NCBI RefSeq assembly: GCF_021390715.1
Contig: NZ_JAJGWT010000002.1
Coordinates: forward strand, 186,001 to 250,000
Origin: Tenacibaculum piscium
GTDB taxonomy: Bacteria > Bacteroidota > Bacteroidia > Flavobacteriales > Flavobacteriaceae
Length of the DNA stretch: 64,000 nucleotides
Reading direction: 5' to 3'
Part shown: positions 42,551 to 51,005 of the stretch, piece after piece
How the letters are laid out: every line of letters starts with the position of its first letter
Numbering within the stretch: position 1 is the first letter of the stretch
Notes under the pieces: generated by a model
Database searches by the model: none
The model's input: the letters and a program-made list of their open reading frames with translations, nothing else
Told to the model about the DNA's origin: nothing
Translations under genes and position numbers: made by a program

Positions 42551-42781
42551 TTAACGTTGTTTTACTTCGATAATTTTAACAGGACAGGCTTTTTTAGCTT
42601 CTAGTGATGCTTCAAAAATAGTATCATCGGGTGTCTTTAGGGTGAAAAAACCTTTTTTTTCGGTAGCATATAACAATACTGATTTTCCATCTTTTTTAGA
42701 CATCTGAAATTGTGCAGGTGCAACTTCTACACAATAGTTACAACCAATACACTTATTTCTTTGCAATGTAATTATAACCAT
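42551..42781 (-). CDS. Single-cluster 4Fe-4S ferredoxin
   Basis: 76 residues. Cysteines C11, C14 and C17 in CIGCNYCVEVAP and C66 in ACPVKIIEV bind one [4Fe-4S] cluster. Cytosolic electron carrier. It lies 32 nt after trhP on the same strand, so it is the third gene of the trhO-trhP-fdx set and may supply electrons or help the Fe-S protein TrhP (inference). Transcription ends at the rpmA/ferredoxin hairpin. Confidence 0.9.
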   Translation of the reverse strand: MVIITLQRNKCIGCNYCVEVAPAQFQMSKKDGKSVLLYATEKKGFFTLKTPDDTIFEASLEAKKACPVKIIEVKQR

Positions 42782-42813
42782 TTATTGTTATTTTTTTAAT
42801 TCTAAAAATAATT

Positions 42814-44061
42814 TTAATTTTTAGAAAATTCAGTTTTTACAACTTTATATAATTTATCCGAAGGACGAATTTTAAAATCTAATTTCATGGTAACTTCGCT
42901 TCCTTTAGTGGCTGTTTGCGCTTCTTTATCGTTTACAAACATACTTTTTAATTCCATTTCTTGAGCGCCTGTTGTTGGTCCTGTAATTAAAATGGTATCG
43001 CCAATTGTTAGGTCGTAGGCTTCAATTTTAAATTGTCCAATTTCAGCTTTAGAGAAATAGTGCATTCCTTTACCAAGATATACTTTTTTCTGAGTAGCAT
43101 GTGAACCAGGTTCTTTACTCCATTCTCCTAATTTTTGCCCTAAATAATAGCCATTCCAAAACCCACGATTGTATACTTTTTCGAGTTCTTGCATCCATGA
43201 AATAACTTTTTCTTTATCGTAGGTATTGTTGTTTAAGCTATCAATTGCATCACGATAACACTTAATTACTTTGGCTACATATTCAGGTGCTCTTCCTCTT
43301 CCTTCAATTTTCAGGACTTTAATTCCTGCATCGGCAATTTGGTCAAGAAAATCAATGGTACATAAATCTTTAGGCGACATAATGTACTCATTGTCTAATT
43401 CCATTTCAAAACCAGATTCTTGGTCAATTACGGTATATTTTTTACGACAATTTTGTTTGCAGGCGCCTCTATTTGCTGATGAATTATGCGAATGTAAACT
43501 CATGTAGCATTTACCAGAAACCGCCATACATAAAGCACCGTGTCCGAATATTTCAACTTCGAGTAAACGTCCTGCAGGTCCTTTAATACCTTCATTTTTA
43601 ATTTCTTCGGTAATTTTTTTTACCTGACGTAAGCTTAATTCTCTACTCAATACGACGGTATCAGCAAACATTGCATAAAACTTCACTGTTTCAATGTTGG
43701 TGATATTGATTTGAGTAGAAATATGAACTTCCATTTCTTGTGCTCTCGCCATTGAAATAACGGCTTGATCCATGGCAATTACGGCTGTAATATTTGCTTG
43801 TTTCGCTTTTTTTATTAAATTTTTAACCACGGATAAATCATGATCGTACACAATGGTATTTAAGGTTAAGTAAGTTCTAACTCCTTTTTCTGAACAACGT
43901 TTTGAAATTTCGTCTAAATCATCCAGTGTAAAATTCACGGTGGCTCTAGCGCGCATATTCAATTGTTCTACCCCAAAATAGATAGAATCACAACCATTGT
44001 CTAAGGCGGCTTGTAACGATTCAAAGTTACCAGCGGGTGCCATTAATTCTATTTTTTGCAT
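42814..44061 (-). CDS. trhP: U32 family tRNA uridine-34 hydroxylation protein TrhP
   Basis: 415 residues. N-terminal KIELMAPAGNFESLQAALDNGCDSIYFG is the U32 'peptidase' barrel signature, and four cysteines at HGALCMAVSGKCYMS and ANRGACKQNCR bind an Fe-S cluster. The length and C-terminal beta domain (YLGKGMHYFSKAEIGQFKIEAYDL) fit TrhP (YegQ), which makes 5-hydroxyuridine at the wobble position of tRNAs in a prephenate-dependent reaction in E. coli. The ATG overlaps the stop of trhO by one base (TAATG). The closely related RlhA group is an alternative, but linkage to trhO supports TrhP. Confidence 0.85.
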   Translation of the reverse strand: MQKIELMAPAGNFESLQAALDNGCDSIYFGVEQLNMRARATVNFTLDDLDEISKRCSEKGVRTYLTLNTIVYDHDLSVVKNLIKKAKQANITAVIAMDQAVISMARAQEMEVHISTQINITNIETVKFYAMFADTVVLSRELSLRQVKKITEEIKNEGIKGPAGRLLEVEIFGHGALCMAVSGKCYMSLHSHNSSANRGACKQNCRKKYTVIDQESGFEMELDNEYIMSPKDLCTIDFLDQIADAGIKVLKIEGRGRAPEYVAKVIKCYRDAIDSLNNNTYDKEKVISWMQELEKVYNRGFWNGYYLGQKLGEWSKEPGSHATQKKVYLGKGMHYFSKAEIGQFKIEAYDLTIGDTILITGPTTGAQEMELKSMFVNDKEAQTATKGSEVTMKLDFKIRPSDKLYKVVKTEFSKN

Positions 44062-45092
44062 TATTTCTTAAATTTTAGAACTTCAGAGCGTCCTTTTTTG
44101 AAGATTTTATTACTAGCATGTGTACCTTTTCGCAATGCTTTTTGTTCTTCCCAAGATAATTGAATAACTTCTTGACAATCCGTAGAACAAGTGTTTTCCA
44201 TTTTTTCTGAACATTCATCACATTGAATAAACAATAAATGACAGCCTTCATTGGCGCAGTTTGTGTGTTCATCACAAGCTTTTCCACATTGATGACAGTT
44301 AGATATCACATCATCAGTAATTCGTTCGGCTCTTCTGTGGTCAAAAACGAAATTTTTACCGATAAATTTATTTTCAATATTTTCTGATTTTACCTGACGG
44401 GTATATTCAATAATTCCGCCTTCAAGTTGAAAAACATTTTTAAAACCTTTGTGTTTGTAATATGCCGATGCTTTTTCACAACGGATTCCACCAGTACAAT
44501 ACATCAACAAATTTTTATCGTCTTTATTGTCTTTTAAATCTTGTTCAATAATGTCTAAAGAATCTCTAAAAGTATCAACATCGGGTGTAATTGCACCATC
44601 AAAGTGACCAATTTCACTTTCGTAATGATTTCGCATATCAACACAAACGGTGTTTGGATTTGCTAGCATTTCATTAAATTCTTTGGCATTTAAATGGACA
44701 CCTTTATTGGTTACATCAAAAGTTTCATCATTTAAACCATCGGCAACAATTTTGTTACGAACCTTTACTTTTAATTTTAAAAATGATTTATTATCGTGTT
44801 CAACAGCTACGTTTAATCGAATATCTTTTAAAAATGAAATGGAATCTAGTTGCTCTTTTAAGGCTAAAAAATTTTCTGAAGAAACAGACATTTGAGCGTT
44901 AATACCTTCGTAAGAAACGTAGGTTCTTCCTAGAACGTCTAATTCGTTCCATTCTAAGAATAATTTATCTCTAAAAAGTTGAGGGTTTTCTATCTTATAA
45001 TATTGATAGAATGAAATAGTAATACGGTCTTTTCCTGCTTCGTCTATTAAAGCGGCACGCTCATTTGCGCTTAATTTATTGTACAGTTGCAT
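44061..45092 (-). CDS. trhO: Oxygen-dependent tRNA uridine-34 hydroxylase TrhO
   Basis: 343 residues. N-terminal acylphosphatase-like part (GRTYVSYEGINAQMSV), a rhodanese domain (about 125-220) with the active-site loop MYCTGGIRCEKA, and a Cys-rich C-terminal tail (about 262-320: CHQCGKACDEHTNC, CHLLFIQCDECSEKMENTC, CQEV) that probably binds zinc. TrhO (YceA) hydroxylates U34 of tRNA using O2. First gene of the operon with trhP (1-nt overlap) and a ferredoxin, so both known routes to ho5U34 are encoded together. Confidence 0.92.
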   Translation of the reverse strand: MQLYNKLSANERAALIDEAGKDRITISFYQYYKIENPQLFRDKLFLEWNELDVLGRTYVSYEGINAQMSVSSENFLALKEQLDSISFLKDIRLNVAVEHDNKSFLKLKVKVRNKIVADGLNDETFDVTNKGVHLNAKEFNEMLANPNTVCVDMRNHYESEIGHFDGAITPDVDTFRDSLDIIEQDLKDNKDDKNLLMYCTGGIRCEKASAYYKHKGFKNVFQLEGGIIEYTRQVKSENIENKFIGKNFVFDHRRAERITDDVISNCHQCGKACDEHTNCANEGCHLLFIQCDECSEKMENTCSTDCQEVIQLSWEEQKALRKGTHASNKIFKKGRSEVLKFKK

Positions 45093-45343
45093 GCTATACT
45101 TGTTTTTAAGGTTGATTTATTTTTCTATTTATGATGCTATTCACTTTTAATAAAAGTGATGATTTGTTTAAAAAATCAATACAAATGTACTGTTTTTTTG
45201 TACTTTACTGTTTGAAAATACACTTTTTGAAGTAATTTGATATTTTTTAAGATTTTTTTGAAAATATCACAGTAAAGCATCAAAAGTGATTTATTTTTTT
45301 TAAATCTTTGTATAGAAATAGTAACTTATTATAATATAAAAAA

Positions 45344-46333
45344 ATGAAAGTAGCAGTTGTAGGAGCCACAGGAATGGTAGGTAATGTTATGTTACAAATA
45401 TTAGCGGAACGTAATTTTCCTGTAACAGAATTAATTCCTGTTGCATCGGAGCGTTCTGTAGGAAATCAAATTGAATTTAAAGGAAAAAAATATGCGATTG
45501 TTGGTTTGCAAACCGCCGTGGATATGAAACCTGATGTTGCTTTATTTTCAGCAGGAGGAGAAACCTCTTTAATTTGGGCGCCTAAATTTGCCGAAGCAGG
45601 AACGACCGTTATTGACAATTCATCGGCATGGAGAATGGATGACACTAAGAAATTAGTCGTTCCTGAAATTAACGGAGATGTTTTAACAGCTGAGGATAAA
45701 ATTATTGCAAATCCAAACTGTTCAACCATTCAATTAGTGATGGCGTTAGGTCCTTTGCATAAAAAATATAAGATGAAACGTGTGGTCATTTCTACCTATC
45801 AATCTGTTTCAGGAACGGGTGTAAAAGCGGTTCAGCAATTAGATAATGAAGAGGCAGGAATTGAAGGCGAAATGGTGTATCCGCATCCAATAGGAAGAAA
45901 TGCTTTACCACATTGTGATATATTTTTAGAAAACGGATACACCAAAGAAGAAATGAAATTGGTAAAAGAACCTAAGAAAATTTTAGGTGATGATTCTTTT
46001 TCAGTAACAGCAACCGCAGTTCGAATTCCTACGGCAGGCGGACATTCAGAAGCTGTAAATGTGCAGTTTGAAAATGATTTTGACTTAGCAACCGTACGTG
46101 AAATTCTAAGTAAAACCGATGGTATAATTGTACAAGATGATGTACAAAATAATGTATATCCGATGCCAATTTTGGCACATAATAAAGATGAGGTTTTTGT
46201 GGGACGAATCCGAAGAGATGAATCGCAACCAAACACCTTAAATATGTGGATAGTTGCTGATAATTTACGAAAAGGAGCCGCAACAAATACTATTCAAATT
46301 GCCGAATATTTAGTGGCGAATAACTTACTTTAG
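45344..46333 (+). CDS. asd: Aspartate-semialdehyde dehydrogenase
   Basis: 329 residues. NADP loop GATGMVGNVML at residues 7-17, catalytic Cys in ANPNCSTIQLV (about residues 125-135), and the substrate region RIPTAGGHSEAVNV. It reduces aspartyl phosphate to the semialdehyde for lysine, threonine, methionine and diaminopimelate synthesis. Monocistronic, ending at the hairpin at 46396-46424. Confidence 0.97.
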   Translation: MKVAVVGATGMVGNVMLQILAERNFPVTELIPVASERSVGNQIEFKGKKYAIVGLQTAVDMKPDVALFSAGGETSLIWAPKFAEAGTTVIDNSSAWRMDDTKKLVVPEINGDVLTAEDKIIANPNCSTIQLVMALGPLHKKYKMKRVVISTYQSVSGTGVKAVQQLDNEEAGIEGEMVYPHPIGRNALPHCDIFLENGYTKEEMKLVKEPKKILGDDSFSVTATAVRIPTAGGHSEAVNVQFENDFDLATVREILSKTDGIIVQDDVQNNVYPMPILAHNKDEVFVGRIRRDESQPNTLNMWIVADNLRKGAATNTIQIAEYLVANNLL

Positions 46334-46395
46334 TTTTAACTTTAAGAGATAATTTAATAGGTTGCTTAATTTTATAGCCTGTTTTATATAGAGCT

Positions 46396-46424
46396 AAAAT
46401 CCTGTGTTTATAGCACAGGATTTT
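46396..46424 (+). terminator. Terminator of asd
   Basis: AAAATCCTGTG, 7-nt loop, CACAGGATTTT then T-run. The -7 box of the next gene (46427-46434) begins inside the T-run. Confidence 0.88.
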
Positions 46425-46426
46425 TT

Positions 46427-46434
46427 TATTTTTG
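46427..46434 (+). promoter_or_regulatory. -7 element of the HD-hydrolase gene
   Basis: TATTTTTG, then AAAA and the ATG at 46439. It directly follows the asd terminator. No TTG at -33 distance. Confidence 0.5.
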
Positions 46435-46438
46435 AAAA

Positions 46439-47104
46439 ATGAATGAAAATCAGATAATAGAAAATACGATTGTCTTTGTAAAAAAAACTTTACAAGGAGC
46501 AGAAGCTGGGCATGATTGGTTTCATATAGAACGTGTTTATAAAAATGCGTTGTTAATTGCTAAGGATGAAAAGGTGGATATTTTTATAGTATCGTTAGGT
46601 GCTTTATTACACGATATTGCCGATGCTAAATTTTATAATGGCGATGAAACAATTGCTCCTAAAATGGCACGAAAATTTTTAGAAAATCAGCAGGTAAATG
46701 ATTCGATAATTCTTCATATAGAAAATATTATTAAACATATTTCTTTTAAAAGTGGTTTAGATAAGTTATCGGTAGGTGAACAATTTAGCTCTCCAGAATT
46801 GGCGGTAATTCAAGATGCTGATAGATTAGACGCTATTGGCGCTATTGGAATTGCGCGTTCTTTTAATTACGGAGGTTTTAAAAATAGAGGTTTATATGAT
46901 CCTGAAATACCACCAAATTTAAAGATGACAAAAGCTGAATATAAAAATTCAACCGCCCCAACAATTAATCATTTTTATGAAAAATTATTGCTTTTAAAAG
47001 ATAGCATGAATACTAAAACAGGTACGAAAATTGCCCTTGCTCGGCATGAATATATGCTTGGTTTTTTAACTCAGTTTGATGCTGAAATTAAAGGTGTGTT
47101 ATAA
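46439..47104 (+). CDS. HD domain phosphohydrolase (YedJ family)
   Basis: 221 residues. HDWFHIERVYKNALLIA and LLHDIADAKF give the H...HD metal ligands; DADRLDAIGAIGIARSF supplies the closing aspartate and the YedJ-like signature. Such proteins hydrolyse nucleotides or other phosphoesters; substrate unknown. Cytosolic. The ATG is 4 nt after a -7 box, suggesting a leaderless message. A hairpin at 47133-47162 ends it. Confidence 0.92.
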   Translation: MNENQIIENTIVFVKKTLQGAEAGHDWFHIERVYKNALLIAKDEKVDIFIVSLGALLHDIADAKFYNGDETIAPKMARKFLENQQVNDSIILHIENIIKHISFKSGLDKLSVGEQFSSPELAVIQDADRLDAIGAIGIARSFNYGGFKNRGLYDPEIPPNLKMTKAEYKNSTAPTINHFYEKLLLLKDSMNTKTGTKIALARHEYMLGFLTQFDAEIKGVL

Positions 47105-47132
47105 TTTAATTTTTTCAAATTATAAAAATGTA

Positions 47133-47162
47133 AAGAAGCAGCTAGAAAACTAGCTACTTCTT
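47133..47162. terminator. Bidirectional terminator, HD gene / echA
   Basis: AAGAAGCAGCTAG, loop AAAA, CTAGCTACTTCTT; 12 of 13 pairs, between convergent genes. Confidence 0.85.
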
Positions 47163-47178
47163 AAAAAATAAATAGGTA

Positions 47179-47961
47179 CTATTTTCCAGGGAAATTAGGT
47201 TTTCTTTTCTCTAAAAAAGCCGTTGTTCCTTCTTTAAAATCATCAGATTCAAAACAGTTTCCAAATTCATGAATTTCGGTTTTAAATCCATCAACTCCAT
47301 CTTTAAAATTATCGTTAACAGCTCTAATTGCAGCACTAATTGCTACCGATGAATTACGCATTATTTTACTTGCTAATTTCTCTGCTAAAGGCATTAATTC
47401 ATCCGAAGAAACTACATAATTTACCAAGCCCCATTGTTTTGCTTCTTCGGCAGAAATCATATTTGCAGTCATAATTAATTCCATAGCTTTGCCCTTTCCG
47501 ACTAATTGTGGTAAACGTTGTGTACCGCCATAACCAGGAATTACGCCTAAAGAAACTTCTGGTAAGCCCATTTTTGCGGTATCCGAAGCAATTCTAAAAT
47601 GACACGCCATTGCCAATTCTAATCCGCCACCTAAGGCAAAACCGTTTATTAAAGCAATTACAGGTGTGCTTAAATTTTCAATACGATTAAATAATGATTC
47701 TTGTCCTAGTCTTGCCAGTTCTTCTGCTTCTTGACCATTAAAATTGGCAAATTCTGAAATATCTGCACCAGCGACAAAGGCTTTTTCACCACTTCCTGTA
47801 ATTAAAATTACGTTGATAGTCGTATCATCTTCTAAACTTTCAAAAGCGGTACTTAATTCATGAATAGTATGCCTATTTAAGGCATTTAATTTTTGAGGAC
47901 GATTAATAATAATTGTTGCTAATCCGTTGGTGCTTGCTACTAAAATGTTTTCGAAATTCAT
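47179..47961 (-). CDS. Enoyl-CoA hydratase/isomerase family protein
   Basis: 260 residues from the ATG at 47961 (MNFENILVAST); another ATG three codons earlier (47970) is equally possible. Oxyanion-hole motif FVAGADISEFANF, FALGGGLELAMACHFRIAS and GLPEVSLGVIPGYGGTQRLPQLVG with the two catalytic glutamates of crotonase-type hydratases. It hydrates enoyl-CoA in fatty-acid or amino-acid breakdown. It follows the histidine-kinase gene by a few tens of nt on the same strand, an odd pairing seen without further beta-oxidation genes. Confidence 0.92.
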   Translation of the reverse strand: MNFENILVASTNGLATIIINRPQKLNALNRHTIHELSTAFESLEDDTTINVILITGSGEKAFVAGADISEFANFNGQEAEELARLGQESLFNRIENLSTPVIALINGFALGGGLELAMACHFRIASDTAKMGLPEVSLGVIPGYGGTQRLPQLVGKGKAMELIMTANMISAEEAKQWGLVNYVVSSDELMPLAEKLASKIMRNSSVAISAAIRAVNDNFKDGVDGFKTEIHEFGNCFESDDFKEGTTAFLEKRKPNFPGK

Positions 47962-47983
47962 GAAATTCATTAAATTTATTTGG

Positions 47984-49444
47984 TTAAGTTTTAGGTAAAA
48001 TTACCGTGAAAATAGTTCCAATTCCTTCTGTTGAACTAAAGTGAATCGTACCATCATAGGCTTCAATTATATTTTTTATCATTCCTAAACCTAAGCCCAT
48101 ACCACTTGTTTTGGTCGTGAATTTTGGTTCAAAAATGAACTCTTTATTTTCTTGTGCTATTCCTTTTCCATTATCAGAAACCGTAATTTTTACATTATTT
48201 CCATCAGAAATAACGATTACTTCAATTCTTGGATTTGGCTCTTTTTCATCGATTGCTTGTGTCGCATTTTTAACTAAATTTGTTAAAACTCGAATCAATT
48301 GTGTTTTGTCTAAATAGGCAAATAATTCCGATTCTTTTGGGATAAAATGAATATAATCTTCCGTAAAAATATCTAAAGAATGTTTTACAACATCGACAAC
48401 ATCAAGTTTTTCACGACGTTGTGTGGGCATTTTTGCAAAATCTGAAAAGGCAGAAGCAATAGTGCTCATTACGTCAATTTGCTGAATAAGAGTTTCACTA
48501 TATTCGGCTAGTTTTTCTTTGATTTTTGGATCATCAGGATTAAACCTTCTTTCAAAACTTTGTACCGATAAACGCATTGGCGTTAACGGATTTTTGATTT
48601 CATGTGCTACCTGTTTTGCCATTTCTCGCCATGCTTGTTCTCGTTCGCTTCGGGCAAGTTTTACAGCGCTTTCCTCCAATTGATCAATCATATTATTGTA
48701 AGATTCTACCAATGAATTTATCTCAGAACTTGCCGCATATAACGTGATTTTTTCATTTTGCTTATGTAAACGAGTTTCTTTAATTTTTTCAGAAATTGTT
48801 TGAATAGAGCGGGTGATGTAACTCGATAAAAAATATGCCAAGGCAATCGCAATAATAAACATCAGTAAATAAACGAGTAATAAACGTGATATAAATTCTC
48901 GTAATTCTTGTTTTTGAGCTTCATTATCCTGTGCTATTTGAAGCTCTAAAATACCGATTCGTTTAAAACGAGCATCATTAATATAGGCGTATGAAGATTG
49001 ATAGGTAATTCCGTTATCGTTACTGCTTTTTAAAATTCTATGATTCGAATTATTAGCAAGTTCTCCCAGAATTGAATTGGTTAAATTAGTGCCTTTTTTT
49101 TTATCAAAATTATACGGAATAGACGATTTTAAAAGTTGTCCATTCATGTCGTACATCGACACGGTAAGTTTATGAACATAGGCAATATCATAAATTCGAT
49201 CTTGAAATATTTTCGCCAAATTATCGGTGGTAATCGGATAGGTTGTTTTGCGTTTTAATTCAATTTCGATATCGTGTTTTGTGGCATTTTCTTTTCGGTT
49301 AAATCGCTGAATATTATAATGTAGCGTTTGTTCTTCATATTGAATTATGGTTACCGTAACAATTAAAACAGAGGCTAACAATACCAATAATATCATTGAT
49401 AGAAATATTCTAATTCGTAAAGATGTGTTGTTGATATTTAGCAA
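47984..49444 (-). CDS. HAMP-containing sensor histidine kinase, NtrY-like
   Basis: 486 residues from a TTG start at 49444 (the next Met is inside the first TM). TM1 (about 12-30), a periplasmic sensor domain of about 150 residues, TM2 (about 185-208), HAMP, then the phosphoacceptor box HEIKNPLTPMRLSVQSFERRF, N box NLVKNATQAI, DNGKGI and GMGLGLGMI. The HEIKNPLTPxxL variant is that of NtrY/PAS-less nitrogen-type kinases. No response-regulator gene is adjacent, so its partner is unlinked. Between holB and echA on the same strand. Confidence 0.92.
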   Translation of the reverse strand: MLNINNTSLRIRIFLSMILLVLLASVLIVTVTIIQYEEQTLHYNIQRFNRKENATKHDIEIELKRKTTYPITTDNLAKIFQDRIYDIAYVHKLTVSMYDMNGQLLKSSIPYNFDKKKGTNLTNSILGELANNSNHRILKSSNDNGITYQSSYAYINDARFKRIGILELQIAQDNEAQKQELREFISRLLLVYLLMFIIAIALAYFLSSYITRSIQTISEKIKETRLHKQNEKITLYAASSEINSLVESYNNMIDQLEESAVKLARSEREQAWREMAKQVAHEIKNPLTPMRLSVQSFERRFNPDDPKIKEKLAEYSETLIQQIDVMSTIASAFSDFAKMPTQRREKLDVVDVVKHSLDIFTEDYIHFIPKESELFAYLDKTQLIRVLTNLVKNATQAIDEKEPNPRIEVIVISDGNNVKITVSDNGKGIAQENKEFIFEPKFTTKTSGMGLGLGMIKNIIEAYDGTIHFSSTEGIGTIFTVILPKT

Positions 49445-49471
49445 TTTATATGTTTTTTTATTTAATTATTT

Positions 49472-50620
49472 TTAGATTATTTTTTCTTCTTTAGTGTGTA
49501 AAAGTCGGGTTAATTTAATGGATACATCTAGCAAAATAATTTTAGCATTTCCATTTCTTTCGATGTGATATTGGGCGTCATTGAGTTCTTTTTCAATGCT
49601 TAGAATATTAGCACTATGTACAAAAGGTGCAAATTTTTCGAGTTTAAAATTCGCTGTTTTTGTTTCTAAAAAAACTAAATCAGTTGCTCCATAATTCAGT
49701 AATAATGCTTGTCTGAAAAATTGTAGGCAATATTGTAAAAACTGTTTTTGAGTTTCTCTTCCTGATTTTGCAATCGTTTCCGACCAATCGATTAAATCTT
49801 GAATTACAGCGGCATTTCCTTTTGCTTTAAAAGCGGCTCGAATCCAAATGATAAACCATTTTTCAAAAATGACATCATTGGCATTATTATTTAAAAGATG
49901 TACCGCTTTGTTGTAATTTCCTTCCGATTGATGGGCTATTTGAATGGCTTTATTCTCTAAAACTTGATGATTTTTAACCAAAGCATTGGCGATATCTGTT
50001 TCACTTAAAGAAGGGAAATTTAACGCCTGACAACGAGAAGTTATTGTTTTTAAAAGTTGTTCTTCATCTTCCGATATCAGCAAAAAAACAGTTTTTTCAG
50101 GTGGTTCTTCTAGCAACTTTAATAATTTATTGGACGCTGCGATATTCATTTTTTCCGCCATCCAAATAATCATCACTTTAAAACCGCCTTCGTATGCTTT
50201 TAAATTTAGTTTTTTAACAATATCTACCGCTTCATCAACGCCGATTTGTCCTTGTTTATTTTCTACACCAATTTGTTGCAACCAATTAAAAAGACTTCCG
50301 TACGGTTGTTTTTCGATAAAAGTTCGCCAATCGGCTAAAAATAAATTACTAACAGGGTGTTTTTTAACGGAATCATTGGTGGTTACAGGAAAGGCAAAAT
50401 GCAAATCGGGATGTTGTAATTTGTTGCATTTTAAATTACAAGAATCTTGATTCGTAGCCGAATAACACAATAAATATTGTGCATAGGCAATCGCCATAGG
50501 CAATGTTCCCGAACCTTCTTTGCCTACAAAAAGTTGGGCGTGCGGAATCCGATGGTTTACTACCGATTGTTGTAAATGTTTTTTGATATGTGCTTGTCCT
50601 ATAATTTGATCGAAAGTCAT
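49472..50620 (-). CDS. holB: DNA polymerase III delta' subunit
   Basis: 382 residues from the ATG at 50620 (MTFDQIIGQAHIKKHL); an upstream in-frame reading covers the promoter. AAA+ clamp-loader fold: modified P-loop GKEGSGTLPMAIAYA, zinc-finger cysteines in LLCYSATNQDSCNLKCNKL, LLKLLEEPPEKTVFLLISE and the SRC motif TSRCQALNF. Part of the clamp loader that places the beta clamp on DNA. It has a strong promoter (TTG-N19-TATCTTTG) with only 4 nt to the ATG. Confidence 0.95.
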   Translation of the reverse strand: MTFDQIIGQAHIKKHLQQSVVNHRIPHAQLFVGKEGSGTLPMAIAYAQYLLCYSATNQDSCNLKCNKLQHPDLHFAFPVTTNDSVKKHPVSNLFLADWRTFIEKQPYGSLFNWLQQIGVENKQGQIGVDEAVDIVKKLNLKAYEGGFKVMIIWMAEKMNIAASNKLLKLLEEPPEKTVFLLISEDEEQLLKTITSRCQALNFPSLSETDIANALVKNHQVLENKAIQIAHQSEGNYNKAVHLLNNNANDVIFEKWFIIWIRAAFKAKGNAAVIQDLIDWSETIAKSGRETQKQFLQYCLQFFRQALLLNYGATDLVFLETKTANFKLEKFAPFVHSANILSIEKELNDAQYHIERNGNAKIILLDVSIKLTRLLHTKEEKII

Positions 50621-50624
50621 ACAA

Positions 50625-50654
50625 CAAAGATAGGATTTCAAATAGATAGCACAA
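50625..50654 (-). promoter_or_regulatory. Promoter of holB
   Basis: On the minus strand TTG (complement of 50652-50654), 19-nt spacer, TATCTTTG (complement of 50625-50632), then TTGT and the ATG at 50620. Best example of a leaderless layout in the window. Confidence 0.8.
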
Positions 50655-50725
50655 TAGACAGAACAATCAATAAAAAGAAACAACAGGTTATTATTGATTT
50701 ACTGTTTAGAATGGTTCTATTTTAG

Positions 50726-50733
50726 TATCTTTG
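50726..50733 (+). promoter_or_regulatory. -7 element of feoA
   Basis: TATCTTTG, 24 nt before the feoA start. No -33 TTG at ideal spacing. Confidence 0.45.
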
Positions 50734-50757
50734 TGAGTCAATATTATACGTTTTATT

Positions 50758-50982
50758 TTGAATTCAATAGCCACTTTACAAATCGGAGAGCGAGGAATTA
50801 TATCCGAAGAATCGTTAGATACTATCCCTTTAAAATTATTAGAAATGGGCTGTTTGCCAGGAACAGAAGTCGAATTATTACAAATAGCTCCTTTAAAAGA
50901 TCCGATATATATTTGTGTAAACGGAAGCCATTTAGCGATTCGAAAAGAGTTGGCACGTCAAATTGTAATTACCAAAATATAG
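50758..50982 (+). CDS. feoA: Ferrous iron transport protein FeoA
   Basis: 74 residues starting at a TTG (50758). SH3-like FeoA core: IATLQIGERGIISEESLDTIPLKLLEMGCLPGTEVELLQIAPLKDPIY, i.e. the MGxxPGxxVxxxxxAPxxDP pattern, and the HLAIRKELARQIVI end. FeoA assists the FeoB Fe2+ transporter. feoB begins 23 nt downstream. Confidence 0.93.
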   Translation: MNSIATLQIGERGIISEESLDTIPLKLLEMGCLPGTEVELLQIAPLKDPIYICVNGSHLAIRKELARQIVITKI

Positions 50983-51005
50983 TTATTTTATTAAACGATA
51001 AACGA

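Noticed and set aside
50694..51005. N-terminal extension of feoB
   Set aside because: It is the feoA region read in another frame; the ATG at 51006 gives a normal FeoB start.
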